A DNA stretch of 64,000 nt from NCBI GenBank assembly GCA_018269055.1, contig JAFDVI010000039.1, positions 50,411 to 114,410 of the forward strand. The letters run 5' to 3'. The stretch is from Acidobacteriota bacterium (lineage in GTDB: Bacteria; Acidobacteriota; Blastocatellia; RBC074). Under the pieces are notes generated by a model. The model was not told where the DNA came from and made no database searches. It worked only from the letters and a program-made list of their open reading frames with translations. Within the stretch, counting starts at the first letter, position 1. Every line of letters begins with the position of its first letter. Below are positions 35,062-44,319 of this stretch, one piece after another. The translations under genes were made by a program, and so were the position numbers.

Positions 35062-38000
35062 ATGCGCATTGTTTTGCCTCAACTCGATACGTTCATCCCC
35101 TTCAGTCGCACTTGTGCAGTGGCTTTTCTGGGATGTGTTTTCGCTTCCGTCGCCGCCACGGCACAACCTGGGCAGTCGCCCAAATATCAATTTGACCGTT
35201 GGACGACGGATGATGGACTGCCACAGAACGCTGTAACTGCCATTTTGCAAACACGCGACGGTTATTTGTGGCTGGCCACTTCCGACGGCCTGGCGCGCTT
35301 TGACGGTCTGCAATTCACCGTTTTCAACAAGGGAAATTCAAAAGGGATCGGCAGCAACCGCTTCGCCATGCTCTTTGAAGATCGCCACGGCGCGCTCTGG
35401 GCGGTCACGGACGAAGATTGGCTGGTCAAATACCAGGCGGGCGCGTTCACGACTTACACGCCCAAAGACGGCTTGCCTGCCGGAGAGGTGAAGCAAATCG
35501 AAGAAGACGAGTCAGGCGGGCTTCAAATCGTGATCGGAAAATGGCTGGTGAGATTTAAGGACGGGCGTTTCAGCAGCCAGGCGCTTGACGACTTGTTGCG
35601 GCTTCCCATCGGCGCCGGGCGCAGCGACTGCAACAAACTGGCCAGGCTTGAAGACGGGCGGCTGCATTGGTATTCGCACGGTCGTTTGACGACTTATTCT
35701 TTGCCACCCGGCTGGCCCGATTTCAAACTCTGCTCAATTTACGAAGATCAACGTGGAATCATCTGGCTCGCCACCGAAAACGCCGGACTGGTGAGCCTGC
35801 GCGATGGACGCTTCACCGTTTATCCGGTGCGGGAGCGCTTCCAGATCGGTGGGCCGGTGCAGGCGGATCGGAAGGGCAGCGTCTGGATGAGCGGAGACTA
35901 TTCGTGGCTGGGCAGTTACAGCAATGGCCGCTTCACGCGCTATACCGCCCAGGAAGGCTTTCAGCCTGCCTCGGCCAATTGTTTTTATGAAGACCGCGAG
36001 GGTAATTTCTGGATCGGCGCTTCCGACGGGCTTTACCGAGCGCGCGAAACCGCGATCATGGTTCTCACACGGCAGGACGGTTTGCCGTCGAACGGCGTTT
36101 ATTCCATTTGCGAAGACCGCGCGGGGCAGATGTGGTTCGGCACCTGGGGCGGCGGCGTTGCAAAACTCGGCGACGGGCGCTTCACGCATTACCCGATGAA
36201 AAATGGCCAGAGCGCCGGGTTCATCACGGCGCTTTACGAAGACCGCGCGGGCAATATGTGGATCGGCAACATGGGTGGCGTGTTTCGCCTTGATCAAGCT
36301 CCGGCGTCAAATCCGCGCGGACAAGGCAAGCCAAGCGCGATTACCGATGCGGATGGTTTTTTTCGTCACGGAGTCTGGGCGATTCATCAAGACCGTGCGG
36401 GACGTTTCTGGTTCGGCACAAGCCGTGGACTTGTCAAAGACGAAGATGGCCGCCGCACGCGCTACACTACAATTGATGGTTTGGCTGGCGACGACATAAA
36501 AGCGATTTTGGAGGCGCACGACGGCACGCTCTGGTTCGGTACCTGGAGCGGACTCACGCGCTACGCCGAAGGCCGTTTCACTGCATTCACCGAACGCGAC
36601 GGCCTGGCCAGCGATCACATCCGCGCGCTTTACGAAGACGCGGACGGGACGCTTTGGATTGGCACTTACGATGGCGGCCTGAGCCGCTTCAAAAATGGCC
36701 GCCTGGCGCGCTTCACCACCAACGACGGATTGTTCAGCAACGGCGTCTTCCAAATTCTGGAAGACGCCGACGGGTATTTCTGGATGAGCGGCAACCAGGG
36801 CATTCATCGCGTCAGGCGGCAGGAACTGAATGATTTCGCCGACGGCAAGCTGCGTTCGATCACTTCGGTTGCCTATGGAAAAGCCGACGGCCTGCTCACC
36901 GTGGAATGTAACGGCGGACGCCAGCCGGCAGGTTGGAAAACGCGCGAAGGCAGGCTCTGGTTTCCCACCGCGCAGGGAGCGGCGGTGATTGATCCCTCGC
37001 GCGTGGAAGCCAACCGCGAACCGCCGCCTGTGGTGATCGAGGAAGTTCGCCTCAATGATCGAACCGTGCCACCGGGCGAAACGATAGTCATCCCGCCGGA
37101 TCAAAACAGCAGCCTGGAAATCCGGTATCAGGCATTGAGCTTCATTCGCTCCAAACAGCAAAGATTCAGGTACAAGTTGGATGGGATGGATGGAGATTGG
37201 GTGGAAGCCGGTAACCGTCGCGCCGCTTACTACAGCCATCTTCCGCCAGGGCAATATGCCTTTACGGTGCTGGCGGCCAATGGCGACGGCGTTTGGAACA
37301 CGCAAGGCGCGCATCTGCGCCTCAAAGTGCTTCCGGCATTTTGGCAAACGTGGTGGTTCAGGGCGGCGGTTGCGGCCAGCCTGCTTGCGATTTCGCTGTT
37401 TGCGGTTCAGTTGAGGCTTGCCCGTTTCAAACGCGAACAGACGATGCGCGACGCCCACGCGCGTCAGTTGATTGATTCGCAGGAGCGTGACCGCCAGCGA
37501 ATCGCACAAGACATCCACGACAGCACGGGACAGTTGGTGAGCCTTATCAACCGCCACGCGCTGGACGGCTTGGACGAGCCGGAAAAGCAGGAACTGGCCA
37601 CCGAACATTTCGCCAGGATTGCTTCGTACGCGGGCAAGGCGATCAACGAACTACGCTCGGTCGCCTATAGCCTGCACCCGGCTGAAATTGACCGGCTGGG
37701 GCTGACGCGGGCGTTGGCGGAGTTGGTCCGGCGATTCAATGTCTCGTATGCAATTGAGTTCACCTGCGATGTTAATTCGCCAGGCAATTCGATTGACTCA
37801 TCGCTGCCGGGCGACGGCAAGGTGCATCTTTACCGAATTGTGCAGGAATGCTTCAACAACATCGCCCGTCATTCGCAGGCGACGAAGGCCAGCCTCGTTG
37901 TCAGGCGCGAAGCAAAAGCATTGCGGATTGAAATCCGCGACAACGGGCAAGGCTTCGATCAAGCTGCCGAATCAAACGGAAACCGCGTGGGGCTGGGATT

Positions 38001-38115
38001 ATCCGGAATCACAGAACGCGCGCGCCTGTTGGGCGGCAGGGCGGAAATCGCTTCCGCGCCAGGGCAAGGCGTTCAGGTCACAATCATCATCAACCTGCCG
38101 GAGGCAACATCATGA
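35062..38115 (+). CDS. Two-component sensor kinase with propeller sensor (HisKA_3 type)
   Basis: A 1017-residue membrane kinase. After a signal peptide (LGCVFASVAATAQPG) come about 14 two-component regulator propeller repeats with the pattern EDRxGxxWxGTxxGLxR...FTxYTxxDGL, to about residue 650. A Y_Y_Y domain (RFRYKLDGMDGDWVEAG) spans about 687-747, a TM helix about 764-783, then HisKA_3 with H819 in RIAQDIHDSTGQ and a HATPase domain (NIARHSQATKA, DNGQGFD, GLGLSGITERARLLGG). The start is uncertain: ATG 35062 or 35035. The stop overlaps the response regulator start (ATGA), so both make one system. Related sensors respond to surface nutrients, often sugars; the signal is unknown here. Confidence 0.92.
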   Translation: MRIVLPQLDTFIPFSRTCAVAFLGCVFASVAATAQPGQSPKYQFDRWTTDDGLPQNAVTAILQTRDGYLWLATSDGLARFDGLQFTVFNKGNSKGIGSNRFAMLFEDRHGALWAVTDEDWLVKYQAGAFTTYTPKDGLPAGEVKQIEEDESGGLQIVIGKWLVRFKDGRFSSQALDDLLRLPIGAGRSDCNKLARLEDGRLHWYSHGRLTTYSLPPGWPDFKLCSIYEDQRGIIWLATENAGLVSLRDGRFTVYPVRERFQIGGPVQADRKGSVWMSGDYSWLGSYSNGRFTRYTAQEGFQPASANCFYEDREGNFWIGASDGLYRARETAIMVLTRQDGLPSNGVYSICEDRAGQMWFGTWGGGVAKLGDGRFTHYPMKNGQSAGFITALYEDRAGNMWIGNMGGVFRLDQAPASNPRGQGKPSAITDADGFFRHGVWAIHQDRAGRFWFGTSRGLVKDEDGRRTRYTTIDGLAGDDIKAILEAHDGTLWFGTWSGLTRYAEGRFTAFTERDGLASDHIRALYEDADGTLWIGTYDGGLSRFKNGRLARFTTNDGLFSNGVFQILEDADGYFWMSGNQGIHRVRRQELNDFADGKLRSITSVAYGKADGLLTVECNGGRQPAGWKTREGRLWFPTAQGAAVIDPSRVEANREPPPVVIEEVRLNDRTVPPGETIVIPPDQNSSLEIRYQALSFIRSKQQRFRYKLDGMDGDWVEAGNRRAAYYSHLPPGQYAFTVLAANGDGVWNTQGAHLRLKVLPAFWQTWWFRAAVAASLLAISLFAVQLRLARFKREQTMRDAHARQLIDSQERDRQRIAQDIHDSTGQLVSLINRHALDGLDEPEKQELATEHFARIASYAGKAINELRSVAYSLHPAEIDRLGLTRALAELVRRFNVSYAIEFTCDVNSPGNSIDSSLPGDGKVHLYRIVQECFNNIARHSQATKASLVVRREAKALRIEIRDNGQGFDQAAESNGNRVGLGLSGITERARLLGGRAEIASAPGQGVQVTIIINLPEATS

Positions 38116-38807
38116 GCAAACCCATTCGTCTTGTGGTCGCCGACGATTCTCACTTCGCGCGCGAAGCCCTGCGCCACTTGTTGGCCAAAGAGTCGTCCAT
38201 CGAACTGGCGGCGGAAGCAAGAAGCGGCGAAGAGGCTTTAGCGCTGATCGAACAATATCGTCCGGACGTTGTTCTGCTCGACATCAGTATGGATAAGCCC
38301 GATGCCGGTTTTGAGGTTGCGCGCCAATTGCGGCAGCGAAAATCGCCCGCCAAAGTGCTCTTCTGGTCGGGGCAGGATTATTCCGACGCCCTGCTGCGGG
38401 AATTCGTTCATCGCGCGCTGGAACTGGGCGCGGCGGGCTTCATCGTCAAATCAGTCTCTTCCGACGAGATCATTGACGCCATCAAAACCGCCGGCGGCGG
38501 CCAGCGTCACTTCAGCAGCAGTTTGACCAAATACCTGCTCGACCTGCGCGATGGCGCGACGGCAATCGAAGCGCGATTTCCAAGCCTGCGCGAGCTTGGC
38601 GAGACGGATTACCGCATCCTGCTCCTGCTGGCCGAAGCCAAAACCAGCAAGGAAATCGCCGCCGAACTCCAGCTTTCTCCCCGCACGGTGGAAAACCACC
38701 TGAACGACCTCCGCGACAAACTCGACCTCAAAGGCCATCACCATCTGATGAAATTCGCCATCGAACACAAAACCGACCTGCTCGCGGCTTTCAGCTCCAG
38801 GGAGTAA
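38112..38807 (+). CDS. NarL/LuxR-type response regulator
   Basis: A 231-residue regulator. The receiver domain has the acidic pair in VVADDSHFAREAL, the phospho-acceptor Asp57 in VVLLDISMD, and the Lys in FIVKSVSSDE. The C-terminal LuxR HTH reads ILLLLAEAKTSKEIAAELQLSPRTVENHLNDLRDKLDLKGHHHL. Its start overlaps the sensor kinase stop by 4 nt, so the kinase upstream is its partner. The operon ends at a terminator that begins within the stop codon of this gene. Targets are unknown. Confidence 0.95.
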   Translation: MSKPIRLVVADDSHFAREALRHLLAKESSIELAAEARSGEEALALIEQYRPDVVLLDISMDKPDAGFEVARQLRQRKSPAKVLFWSGQDYSDALLREFVHRALELGAAGFIVKSVSSDEIIDAIKTAGGGQRHFSSSLTKYLLDLRDGATAIEARFPSLRELGETDYRILLLLAEAKTSKEIAAELQLSPRTVENHLNDLRDKLDLKGHHHLMKFAIEHKTDLLAAFSSRE

Positions 38808-38835
38808 AACTACTCCGGCAGGCCGAGTAGTTTTT
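38806..38835 (+). terminator. Terminator after the response regulator
   Basis: AAAACTACTC at 38806-38815 pairs with GAGTAGTTTT at 38825-38834, a 10-bp stem with a 9-nt GC-rich loop, followed by a run of T. It overlaps the TAA stop codon. The A/T tracts on both sides would let it work in both directions. Confidence 0.85.
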
Positions 38836-38948
38836 GGGAGGTAGAGAGAGCAAAAGCGCTCTTCGCCGAAGTCCGAGCCATCCTCATAATCGCGCCGTCA
38901 CGCAAGTAGCATTTCAACCGACCTTTCAAATCAAACAAGGAGCAGCCT

Positions 38949-40049
38949 ATGAAGCTGGGATTTCTCTTCGTCTGCCTGATCGCCCTTTTTTTCATCGTTA
39001 ACCTGGCGCTCGCTGCCGCCCCAGATGATCTTCTGCTCAAAGCCGCAAAAAAGGGTGACATCGCGCAGCTTGAGGCGCTCTTGCGTGGCGGGGCCAATGT
39101 GAATTCCGCTGACGAGAAAGGCCGTACCGCATTGATTGAGGCGGCGGCGGAGGGACAAACTCAAGCAGTAAAACTCTTGCTCCAAAGCGGTGCCAAGCCA
39201 AATCTTCAGGATAAAGAGAGTGTAACTGCGCTTTTAGTCGCAACAGCGAAAGGACATATCGAAACTGTTAGGGCTTTATTAGCTGCTGGCGCGGCAGTGA
39301 ACTTCAAACACAAAGCCGGGCTGACCGCGCTAATGTTGGCTGCCGGTCAGGGCCATACTGAGGTCGTCCGATTACTGTTAGCGCAAGGGGCTGAAATCGG
39401 AGCAAAATCCGACCTCGGATTTGATGCGTTATGTTATGTCTCGCATGACAGATACTTTGCCATCACCCGGGGGCGCTGGCGCGACGGTATGCCAAAACAT
39501 CCCGATACTATTCGGGTATTGCTTGACGCTGGTGCTTCGCCTGCCGCCACCCTCTGCTTCATTGATCCTGATTACTTGGCGAAAGCGCCCAATTCTTTCG
39601 CCATTCTTCCAGTTGAAGACCTTCGGACGGCAGACGAAAAGAAATCAGCTTTGGAACTCCCGGCGAAATTGGCCGAAGCGCTCGTCAAAGAATTCAAAAT
39701 ACGGAAGTACAAAGTTCTGCCTGCTGTGGAAGCTCAAAAGAAGCTACCCGCTGCAACCGGCACCAATTCGGAACCGCACATTGAGGCGAGTGTGGCCTGT
39801 GCGGCTGTCGGAACAGACGCCATCCTTCAAGTGCAATTGCTGGCTTCCAAAGCTCGAAGCTACGGTGTTGTAGACGTCAGTGGGATTGCAGTCGCCACTT
39901 CTCTCACGGACTGTAAATCCAGCCATATTCTCTGGAAAGACTGGAACGTTTATGGCGAATCCCGTGGTTTTATCATCGCCAGATTCGTCAGCGGTGCCCG
40001 CATGATTGCGAGTGCGATGGTTACTCAACTACCGCGTCACCCGAAGTAG
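38949..40049 (+). CDS. Secreted ankyrin-repeat protein with GNA1162-like C-terminal region
   Basis: A 366-residue exported protein. The signal peptide is FLFVCLIALFFIVNLALAAAP. Residues ~25-160 form four ankyrin repeats (GKGDIAQLEALLRGGANVN-type, each with TAL and VxxLLxxGA). A degraded repeat with DTIRVLLDAGASP follows. From about 215, NSFAILPVEDLR, KLAEALVKEFKIRKYKVLP, VGTDAILQVQLL and SHILWKDWNVYG suggest the fold of GNA1162/DUF799- or LpoB-like envelope proteins; this is by pattern only. CAAGGAGCAGCCT precedes the ATG. It starts after the two-component terminator and is a separate unit. Confidence 0.78.
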   Translation: MKLGFLFVCLIALFFIVNLALAAAPDDLLLKAAKKGDIAQLEALLRGGANVNSADEKGRTALIEAAAEGQTQAVKLLLQSGAKPNLQDKESVTALLVATAKGHIETVRALLAAGAAVNFKHKAGLTALMLAAGQGHTEVVRLLLAQGAEIGAKSDLGFDALCYVSHDRYFAITRGRWRDGMPKHPDTIRVLLDAGASPAATLCFIDPDYLAKAPNSFAILPVEDLRTADEKKSALELPAKLAEALVKEFKIRKYKVLPAVEAQKKLPAATGTNSEPHIEASVACAAVGTDAILQVQLLASKARSYGVVDVSGIAVATSLTDCKSSHILWKDWNVYGESRGFIIARFVSGARMIASAMVTQLPRHPK

Positions 40050-40150
40050 CATATTGGCAACTTTGCATCAGAACCTGCGAATAGGCGCTTGCGCAATTGC
40101 TAGCAAATTCCAGAAGCCAAGAAAGTCAAATCAAACAAGAGGAAAAGGGT

Positions 40151-41509
40151 ATGAGTAACACAAGAAGGTTGATGTTTATCTTTCTCGCCGTATTGCTCGC
40201 AATGTTACTTCCCGTAAACCAAGACTTTTCACAAGGAGCAACCTCACTCGCCACCAGGCAAGATGTTGACAAGGCCCAAGCAGGGCTGGCTGCGCCAGAT
40301 CAAGTATCGCTGACCGTGAATGGCAGCTTCGAATCGGGGTGCACCGATCCGGGCGCTTCTTTTGTTCAACTTAACGCGGGCGATACTTGTTTGCCTGGGT
40401 GGGTCGTCCTACCCGTGAACATCCATTATGTTGGCAGCGGCTACTGGGAAGCCTCCGACGGATCCAGAAGCCTGGATTTGGATGGCGCTGTTGGGGCTGC
40501 CGGGGGAATCCGCCAGACTTTCAGCACAACGCCCGGCACGCGGTACAAGGTGAGCTTCGATCTGGCCGGTAATCCTGAGTCAGGGCCGACGATCAAGAGC
40601 ATGCGTGTTTCAGCCGACGGCCAATCTGCGGTATTCAATTTCGACATCACTGGGAAGACGGTCAGAAACATGGGTTGGCGGCGCCAGACGTGGACCTTTA
40701 CCGCTGACGATTCATCCGCCACGCTTCAATTTGTCAGCCTGAACGGGTCAGGATGGGGGCCGGCGTTGGATAATGTGAGCGTGCCTATGCCCGTCGCGAC
40801 AGTCTCAGCCGCTAGCTTCATTCAACCGCCAGTTGCCAAAGAATCTATCGTGGCCACCTTTGGTGAAGGTTTAGCTACTGGCACACAGTCAGCCTCCACT
40901 CTTCCGCTTCCAACCATGTTGGCCGGTACGACAGCCAATGTTATCGATAGTTTGAACAAAGAGCGGTCGGCTAGGATCTTCTTTGTTTCACCTGCTCAGA
41001 TTAACTATCAAGTGCCGCCAGAAACTGCGAATGGTTTGGCCACTATAGCTATCACCAGCGGGAATGGCATAGTCTCGTATGGTGCAGCGCAGATCGAAAC
41101 GGTCGCCCCTGGTTTATTTTCAGCCAATACCGACGGGCAAGGTGTGCCGGCGGGTTATGTGCTGAGAATCAAACCTGATGGCTCGCAGGTCACCGAACCA
41201 ATCGCCCGGTTTGATCCGTCGCAAAACAAGTATGTTCCTTTGCCGATAGACCTCGGCGCGGCGACGGATCAGGTATTCCTGATTCTGTTTGGCACTGGCA
41301 TTCGCTATCGCAGTTCACTCTCCACGACGATGGCCAGCATTGGCGGCACGAATGTTCCTGTGCTTTACGCCGGCCAGCAAAGTGATTTTGTCGGACTCGA
41401 TCAAGTCAATCTGAGCCTGCCGCGCACTCTGGCCGGACGAAACGAAGTTGACTTGGTGTTTACGGCGGACGGTAAGGCGGCAAACACCGTGCGCCTGAGC
41501 TTCAAGTAA
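40151..41509 (+). CDS. Secreted protein: choice-of-anchor/DUF642-like domain plus TIGR03437
   Basis: A 452-residue exported protein. After the signal peptide (FIFLAVLLAMLLPVNQ), residues ~55-215 form a beta-sandwich opening LTVNGSFESGC and containing GIRQTFSTTPGTRYKVSFDLAGNP and ATLQFVSLNG...ALDNVSV, as in DUF642/choice-of-anchor C proteins that bind carbohydrate. The rest is the TIGR03437 domain: VSAASFIQPPVAKESIVATFGEGL, TANVIDSLNKERSARIFFVSPAQINYQVP, LFGTGIRYR and GLDQVNLSLPRTLAG. The frame is open from 40097; GAGGAAAAGGG before the ATG at 40151 decides the start. It probably sits on the cell surface or is released. Confidence 0.86.
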   Translation: MSNTRRLMFIFLAVLLAMLLPVNQDFSQGATSLATRQDVDKAQAGLAAPDQVSLTVNGSFESGCTDPGASFVQLNAGDTCLPGWVVLPVNIHYVGSGYWEASDGSRSLDLDGAVGAAGGIRQTFSTTPGTRYKVSFDLAGNPESGPTIKSMRVSADGQSAVFNFDITGKTVRNMGWRRQTWTFTADDSSATLQFVSLNGSGWGPALDNVSVPMPVATVSAASFIQPPVAKESIVATFGEGLATGTQSASTLPLPTMLAGTTANVIDSLNKERSARIFFVSPAQINYQVPPETANGLATIAITSGNGIVSYGAAQIETVAPGLFSANTDGQGVPAGYVLRIKPDGSQVTEPIARFDPSQNKYVPLPIDLGAATDQVFLILFGTGIRYRSSLSTTMASIGGTNVPVLYAGQQSDFVGLDQVNLSLPRTLAGRNEVDLVFTADGKAANTVRLSFK

Positions 41510-41635
41510 AAGCGCCTTTGCGCAAAATGGCCATTGTCTGGCAGCCACATTTTCAAATCATGCCCGCATAGTATCCTCAGCCCGCGTTGAAGACAGCCTC
41601 TTCTCGAATTCCAAATTTCGGTTTGGAGAAAAACA

Positions 41636-41791
41636 ATGACCAACCAAATTGGCTATGGCATCGTCGGTGGAATGATTGGCAGGGGGCAGGCTGCTGCGAT
41701 TCGACAAATCCAAAATCAAACTGGGTGTGTGCAGTCGCTGGCTGTATACGGCCAGAACGAAGAGTATTTAGGAGTGTGTAAATTTTGGTAA
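41636..41791 (+). pseudogene. Remnant of a Gfo/Idh/MocA-type oxidoreductase N-terminus
   Basis: A 51-codon frame begins with MTNQIGYGIVGGMIGRGQAAAIRQI, which reads like the dinucleotide-binding start of a Gfo/Idh/MocA oxidoreductase, with one Gly of the GxGxxG loop missing. The frame then loses family character and stops. A good TTGGAG precedes the ATG, so the start of the old gene seems intact while about 300 residues are missing. A small real peptide cannot be excluded. Confidence 0.55.
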
Positions 41792-42028
41792 TTTACTTGG
41801 CTTCGCAGCTTGTGTTAAAAGACCGCTAGTGCCCGTCTTTTTTAATGCCCCTTGCCCAATCGTTGAAGTTCCGACCTTCCCGTAATTAACGAAACCAACT
41901 CCACGGTTTCAATTATCCCCTTGCAGTTCAAGTCTGCTGCCTGAAATTTGCCGCCCACTCAGGACCAGTTCTTCGGAGCTTCAGCTCACCCGTGAAGCGC
42001 GCATATCAATCCCATCGCATCCCAAAAC

Positions 42029-42080
42029 TGCCTGGTGCCGGCAGAGCAGGGAAACGTGTGCCCGCTCGTCTCCCCAGGCA
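42029..42080 (+). promoter_or_regulatory. Possible structured 5' leader of the CAP-domain gene
   Basis: TGCCTGG at 42029-42035 pairs with CCAGGCA at 42074-42080. Within, GAGC-A-GGG (42044-42051) pairs with CCC-GCTC (42061-42067), closing the loop GAAACGTGTG-like segment, and TGCCGGCA (42036-42043) is self-complementary. It ends 5 nt before the GGAG ribosome binding site. It matches no riboswitch consensus I know, so the call rests only on pairing. Confidence 0.35.
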
Positions 42081-42097
42081 AATTGGAGAAACTATTC

Positions 42098-43300
42098 ATG
42101 CTTTGGCGCGGACACAAAATTTTCTCGATTCTCTCTCTTTCCGTTTTTCTGTTGACCATTACGCTCACGGTTGCGGCGCAAACGCCGACGGTTGATGCCG
42201 AAGAGCAGGCGTTTTTGAAATTGATCAATGATTACCGGGCGCAAAATGGTTTGGGCGCATTGCGGATTTCATTGGCGCTGACGCGCGCTGCTGATTGGAT
42301 GAGCGTGGATATGGCGTCGAAAAATTACTTCAATCATACGGACAGCCTGGGGCGTGATCCGTTCGTGCGGATGAGCGCGTATGGCTACAACTACAACGTG
42401 TACCGGGGAGAAAATATTGCCGCCGGGTACAGCGATGCCGCGCGCACCTTCAATTTGTGGGTGGCTTCGCCGTCGCACAATGCCATTATGCTCAGCCCGA
42501 ATTTCAGCGTCATTGGCATCAGCCGGGCGAATAATCAAAATTCGACTTACAAATGGTATTGGGTGACGGATTTCGGTGGATATGTTGACACGCTGATTTC
42601 GATTGGAGGGACAACGGTTCAAGCTGCGCGAACGGTGAATGCAGGAAGCTTCGTGCAATCGGTCGCACCGGATTCGCTGGCGGCGACCTTTGGAACGCAG
42701 TTGTCACCCACAACCGCAGCGGCCAGTTCGCTGCCGCTGCCGTTGACGTTGGCCGGAATTACCGTAATGGTCAATAACTTGTCCGCGCCTCTGTTGTACG
42801 TGTCGCCGACGCAAATCAACTACCAGATTCCGACGAACATTGACCCCGGAACCGCCGTCATCAAGGTCATGAGTGGCGGCACCGAAATCGCCAACGGTAC
42901 CGTCATTGTCGAAACCGTCAGTCCCAGCATTTTCACCGCCAAAGCCGACGGCAAAGGCGTTCCCGCCGCGCAAACAACTCTCAACGGCTCCACTTTCCTG
43001 CCTGTCGCCAACGCCGACGGCACGGCGCGCGCCATCAACGTTGGCACAACTGCCCAACCAAATTACCTGGTGTTGTATGGCACGGGATTGCGTCGCCGGA
43101 GCAGCATGACCAACGTCCGAGTGACCATCGGAGGCGTCCAAGCCGAAGTCAGTTTCCTTGGAGCGCATTCGCGATTGGTGGGCGTAGATCAAATGAACAT
43201 CAAACTTCCGCAAACTCTGCGCGGACGCGGCAACGTGGATGTCGTCGTGACGATTGATGGCAAAACCGCGAATACCGTGACGATTAATATCGGCAATTGA
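42098..43300 (+). CDS. Secreted CAP/SCP-domain protein with C-terminal TIGR03437 domain
   Basis: A 400-residue exported protein. The signal peptide is ILSLSVFLLTITLTVAAQ. Residues ~30-165 form a CAP (YkwD-like) domain: FLKLINDYRAQNGLGALRIS, ASKNYFNHTDSLGRDPF, ENIAAGYSDAARTFNLWVASPSHNAIML and WYWVTDFG, with the two His and Glu of the cavity. A TIGR03437 domain follows: VNAGSFVQSVAPDSLAATFGTQL, LLYVSPTQINYQIP, LYGTGLRRR and GVDQMNIKLPQTLRG. GGAG lies before the ATG at 42098; a longer frame to 42035 reads into the structured leader. CAP proteins have varied roles in lipid or protein binding; none is fixed here. Confidence 0.9.
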   Translation: MLWRGHKIFSILSLSVFLLTITLTVAAQTPTVDAEEQAFLKLINDYRAQNGLGALRISLALTRAADWMSVDMASKNYFNHTDSLGRDPFVRMSAYGYNYNVYRGENIAAGYSDAARTFNLWVASPSHNAIMLSPNFSVIGISRANNQNSTYKWYWVTDFGGYVDTLISIGGTTVQAARTVNAGSFVQSVAPDSLAATFGTQLSPTTAAASSLPLPLTLAGITVMVNNLSAPLLYVSPTQINYQIPTNIDPGTAVIKVMSGGTEIANGTVIVETVSPSIFTAKADGKGVPAAQTTLNGSTFLPVANADGTARAINVGTTAQPNYLVLYGTGLRRRSSMTNVRVTIGGVQAEVSFLGAHSRLVGVDQMNIKLPQTLRGRGNVDVVVTIDGKTANTVTINIGN

Positions 43301-43339
43301 GTGCCTGCAATTGGAGAGGTGTTTGGATTGCGCCTGGGT

Positions 43340-44128
43340 TCACCTTTGTTCGTTCAGAGATTTGTTGTAACTGAAATAACCGATGCTGATTTCCTTAGGT
43401 GGAATTTTTTCCAGCGCGGAGCGCGTCGGTTCGTCCAGGTACATCAGCAAGTACTGCGCGATATGCGGCTCGGCGATGCCCTTTTGCTCTTTCAGGTAAG
43501 TCAGAAAGTCATCTTTGAACCAATCGAAGATTTTTGAAAGTTGCAGCCTTTTTGTCGCCGGATCGAACTTCACGTTGCGCGGATCGTTGATGAACCGTTT
43601 GGCCGATTGGTTGAGCACGTCCCAGGTTTTGCCTTGCGGAATAGCGCCTTGCCACAGCGCCGGGCAGCTTGCGGCGGCGCAGTTGATGTAAAAGTGAATG
43701 CGTGGTTCTTTGTAGCGTTTGCGGATGATTTTGTGTTCCAAATCCTCCAACCCCATCGCCTTGCCGCCGAGTTTGATGTCGCGATTGCGGAACAGTCCGA
43801 TGAAGTTCCAAAGCGAGCTTTTGCTGGGATATTCCGACGCCGCGATGTACAGCACCCATGCGTTGTAAGCCGTCATCCAATACCGCAACTGCTCGCCTCC
43901 ATCGGGAAAAAGCTGCGAATGGCTTTCGGGGCTGACGGCGGAAATTTGATCAATGAAGGTTTTCAGCGCCGGAAGTTCTGATTTCAATCCGTTGTAATTC
44001 ACCAACCCTTGCGCGTTGACGTATTTTCGCGTCAGCCGGTCGTATTCGGAGTAGTTGATTTGCTGCGCCATTGCAGCGCTGGTTGTTGCCAGAACTGTCA
44101 AACTGAAAAGAATTGTCTTCATCGTCAT
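43340..44128 (-). CDS. DUF547 domain-containing secreted protein
   Basis: A 262-residue protein with signal peptide (ILFSLTVLATTSAAMAQ). RYWMTAYNAWVLYIAA, IHFYINCAAASCPAL and FDWFKDDFLTYLKEQKG are hallmarks of DUF547, whose function is unknown; the conserved Cys of NCAAASCP suggests a papain-like or metal-binding site. GAGG lies 6 nt before the ATG at 44128; the frame extends to 44278 but that part lacks features. It is divergent from the PQQ alcohol dehydrogenase with a 191-nt gap and convergent with the CAP-domain gene (39 nt apart). Confidence 0.9.
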   Translation of the reverse strand: MTMKTILFSLTVLATTSAAMAQQINYSEYDRLTRKYVNAQGLVNYNGLKSELPALKTFIDQISAVSPESHSQLFPDGGEQLRYWMTAYNAWVLYIAASEYPSKSSLWNFIGLFRNRDIKLGGKAMGLEDLEHKIIRKRYKEPRIHFYINCAAASCPALWQGAIPQGKTWDVLNQSAKRFINDPRNVKFDPATKRLQLSKIFDWFKDDFLTYLKEQKGIAEPHIAQYLLMYLDEPTRSALEKIPPKEISIGYFSYNKSLNEQR

Positions 44129-44319
44129 GGTGAACCTCGCTTTGTAGGGAGATGAGTTTTTGTACGGCGAGTGTAACGACCGAGCCTGAGCCAAACTGTA
44201 TCGCAAGCTACCTTTTGTGAAAATTGCGGACCTGCGGATGACTTCGATCCACTCTTGCGGCAGAATGCACACCATCACAATAAAAATCTGCCATCACTAA
44301 AATCCACGGAGGCTTCTCG

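Larger units (their letters stand above)
41510..42097. other. Long gap with a gene remnant and a structured leader
   Basis: This 588-nt gap has no full gene. It holds the short remnant at 41636-41791 and a possible RNA structure at 42029-42080. The stretch 41792-42020 shows no long frame, strong hairpin or RNA gene that I can support. Confidence 0.5.

Noticed and set aside
42029..42080. Known riboswitch (c-di-GMP-I, cobalamin, TPP, fluoride)
   Set aside because: None of the consensus cores I know of these classes is present; only generic pairing is seen.
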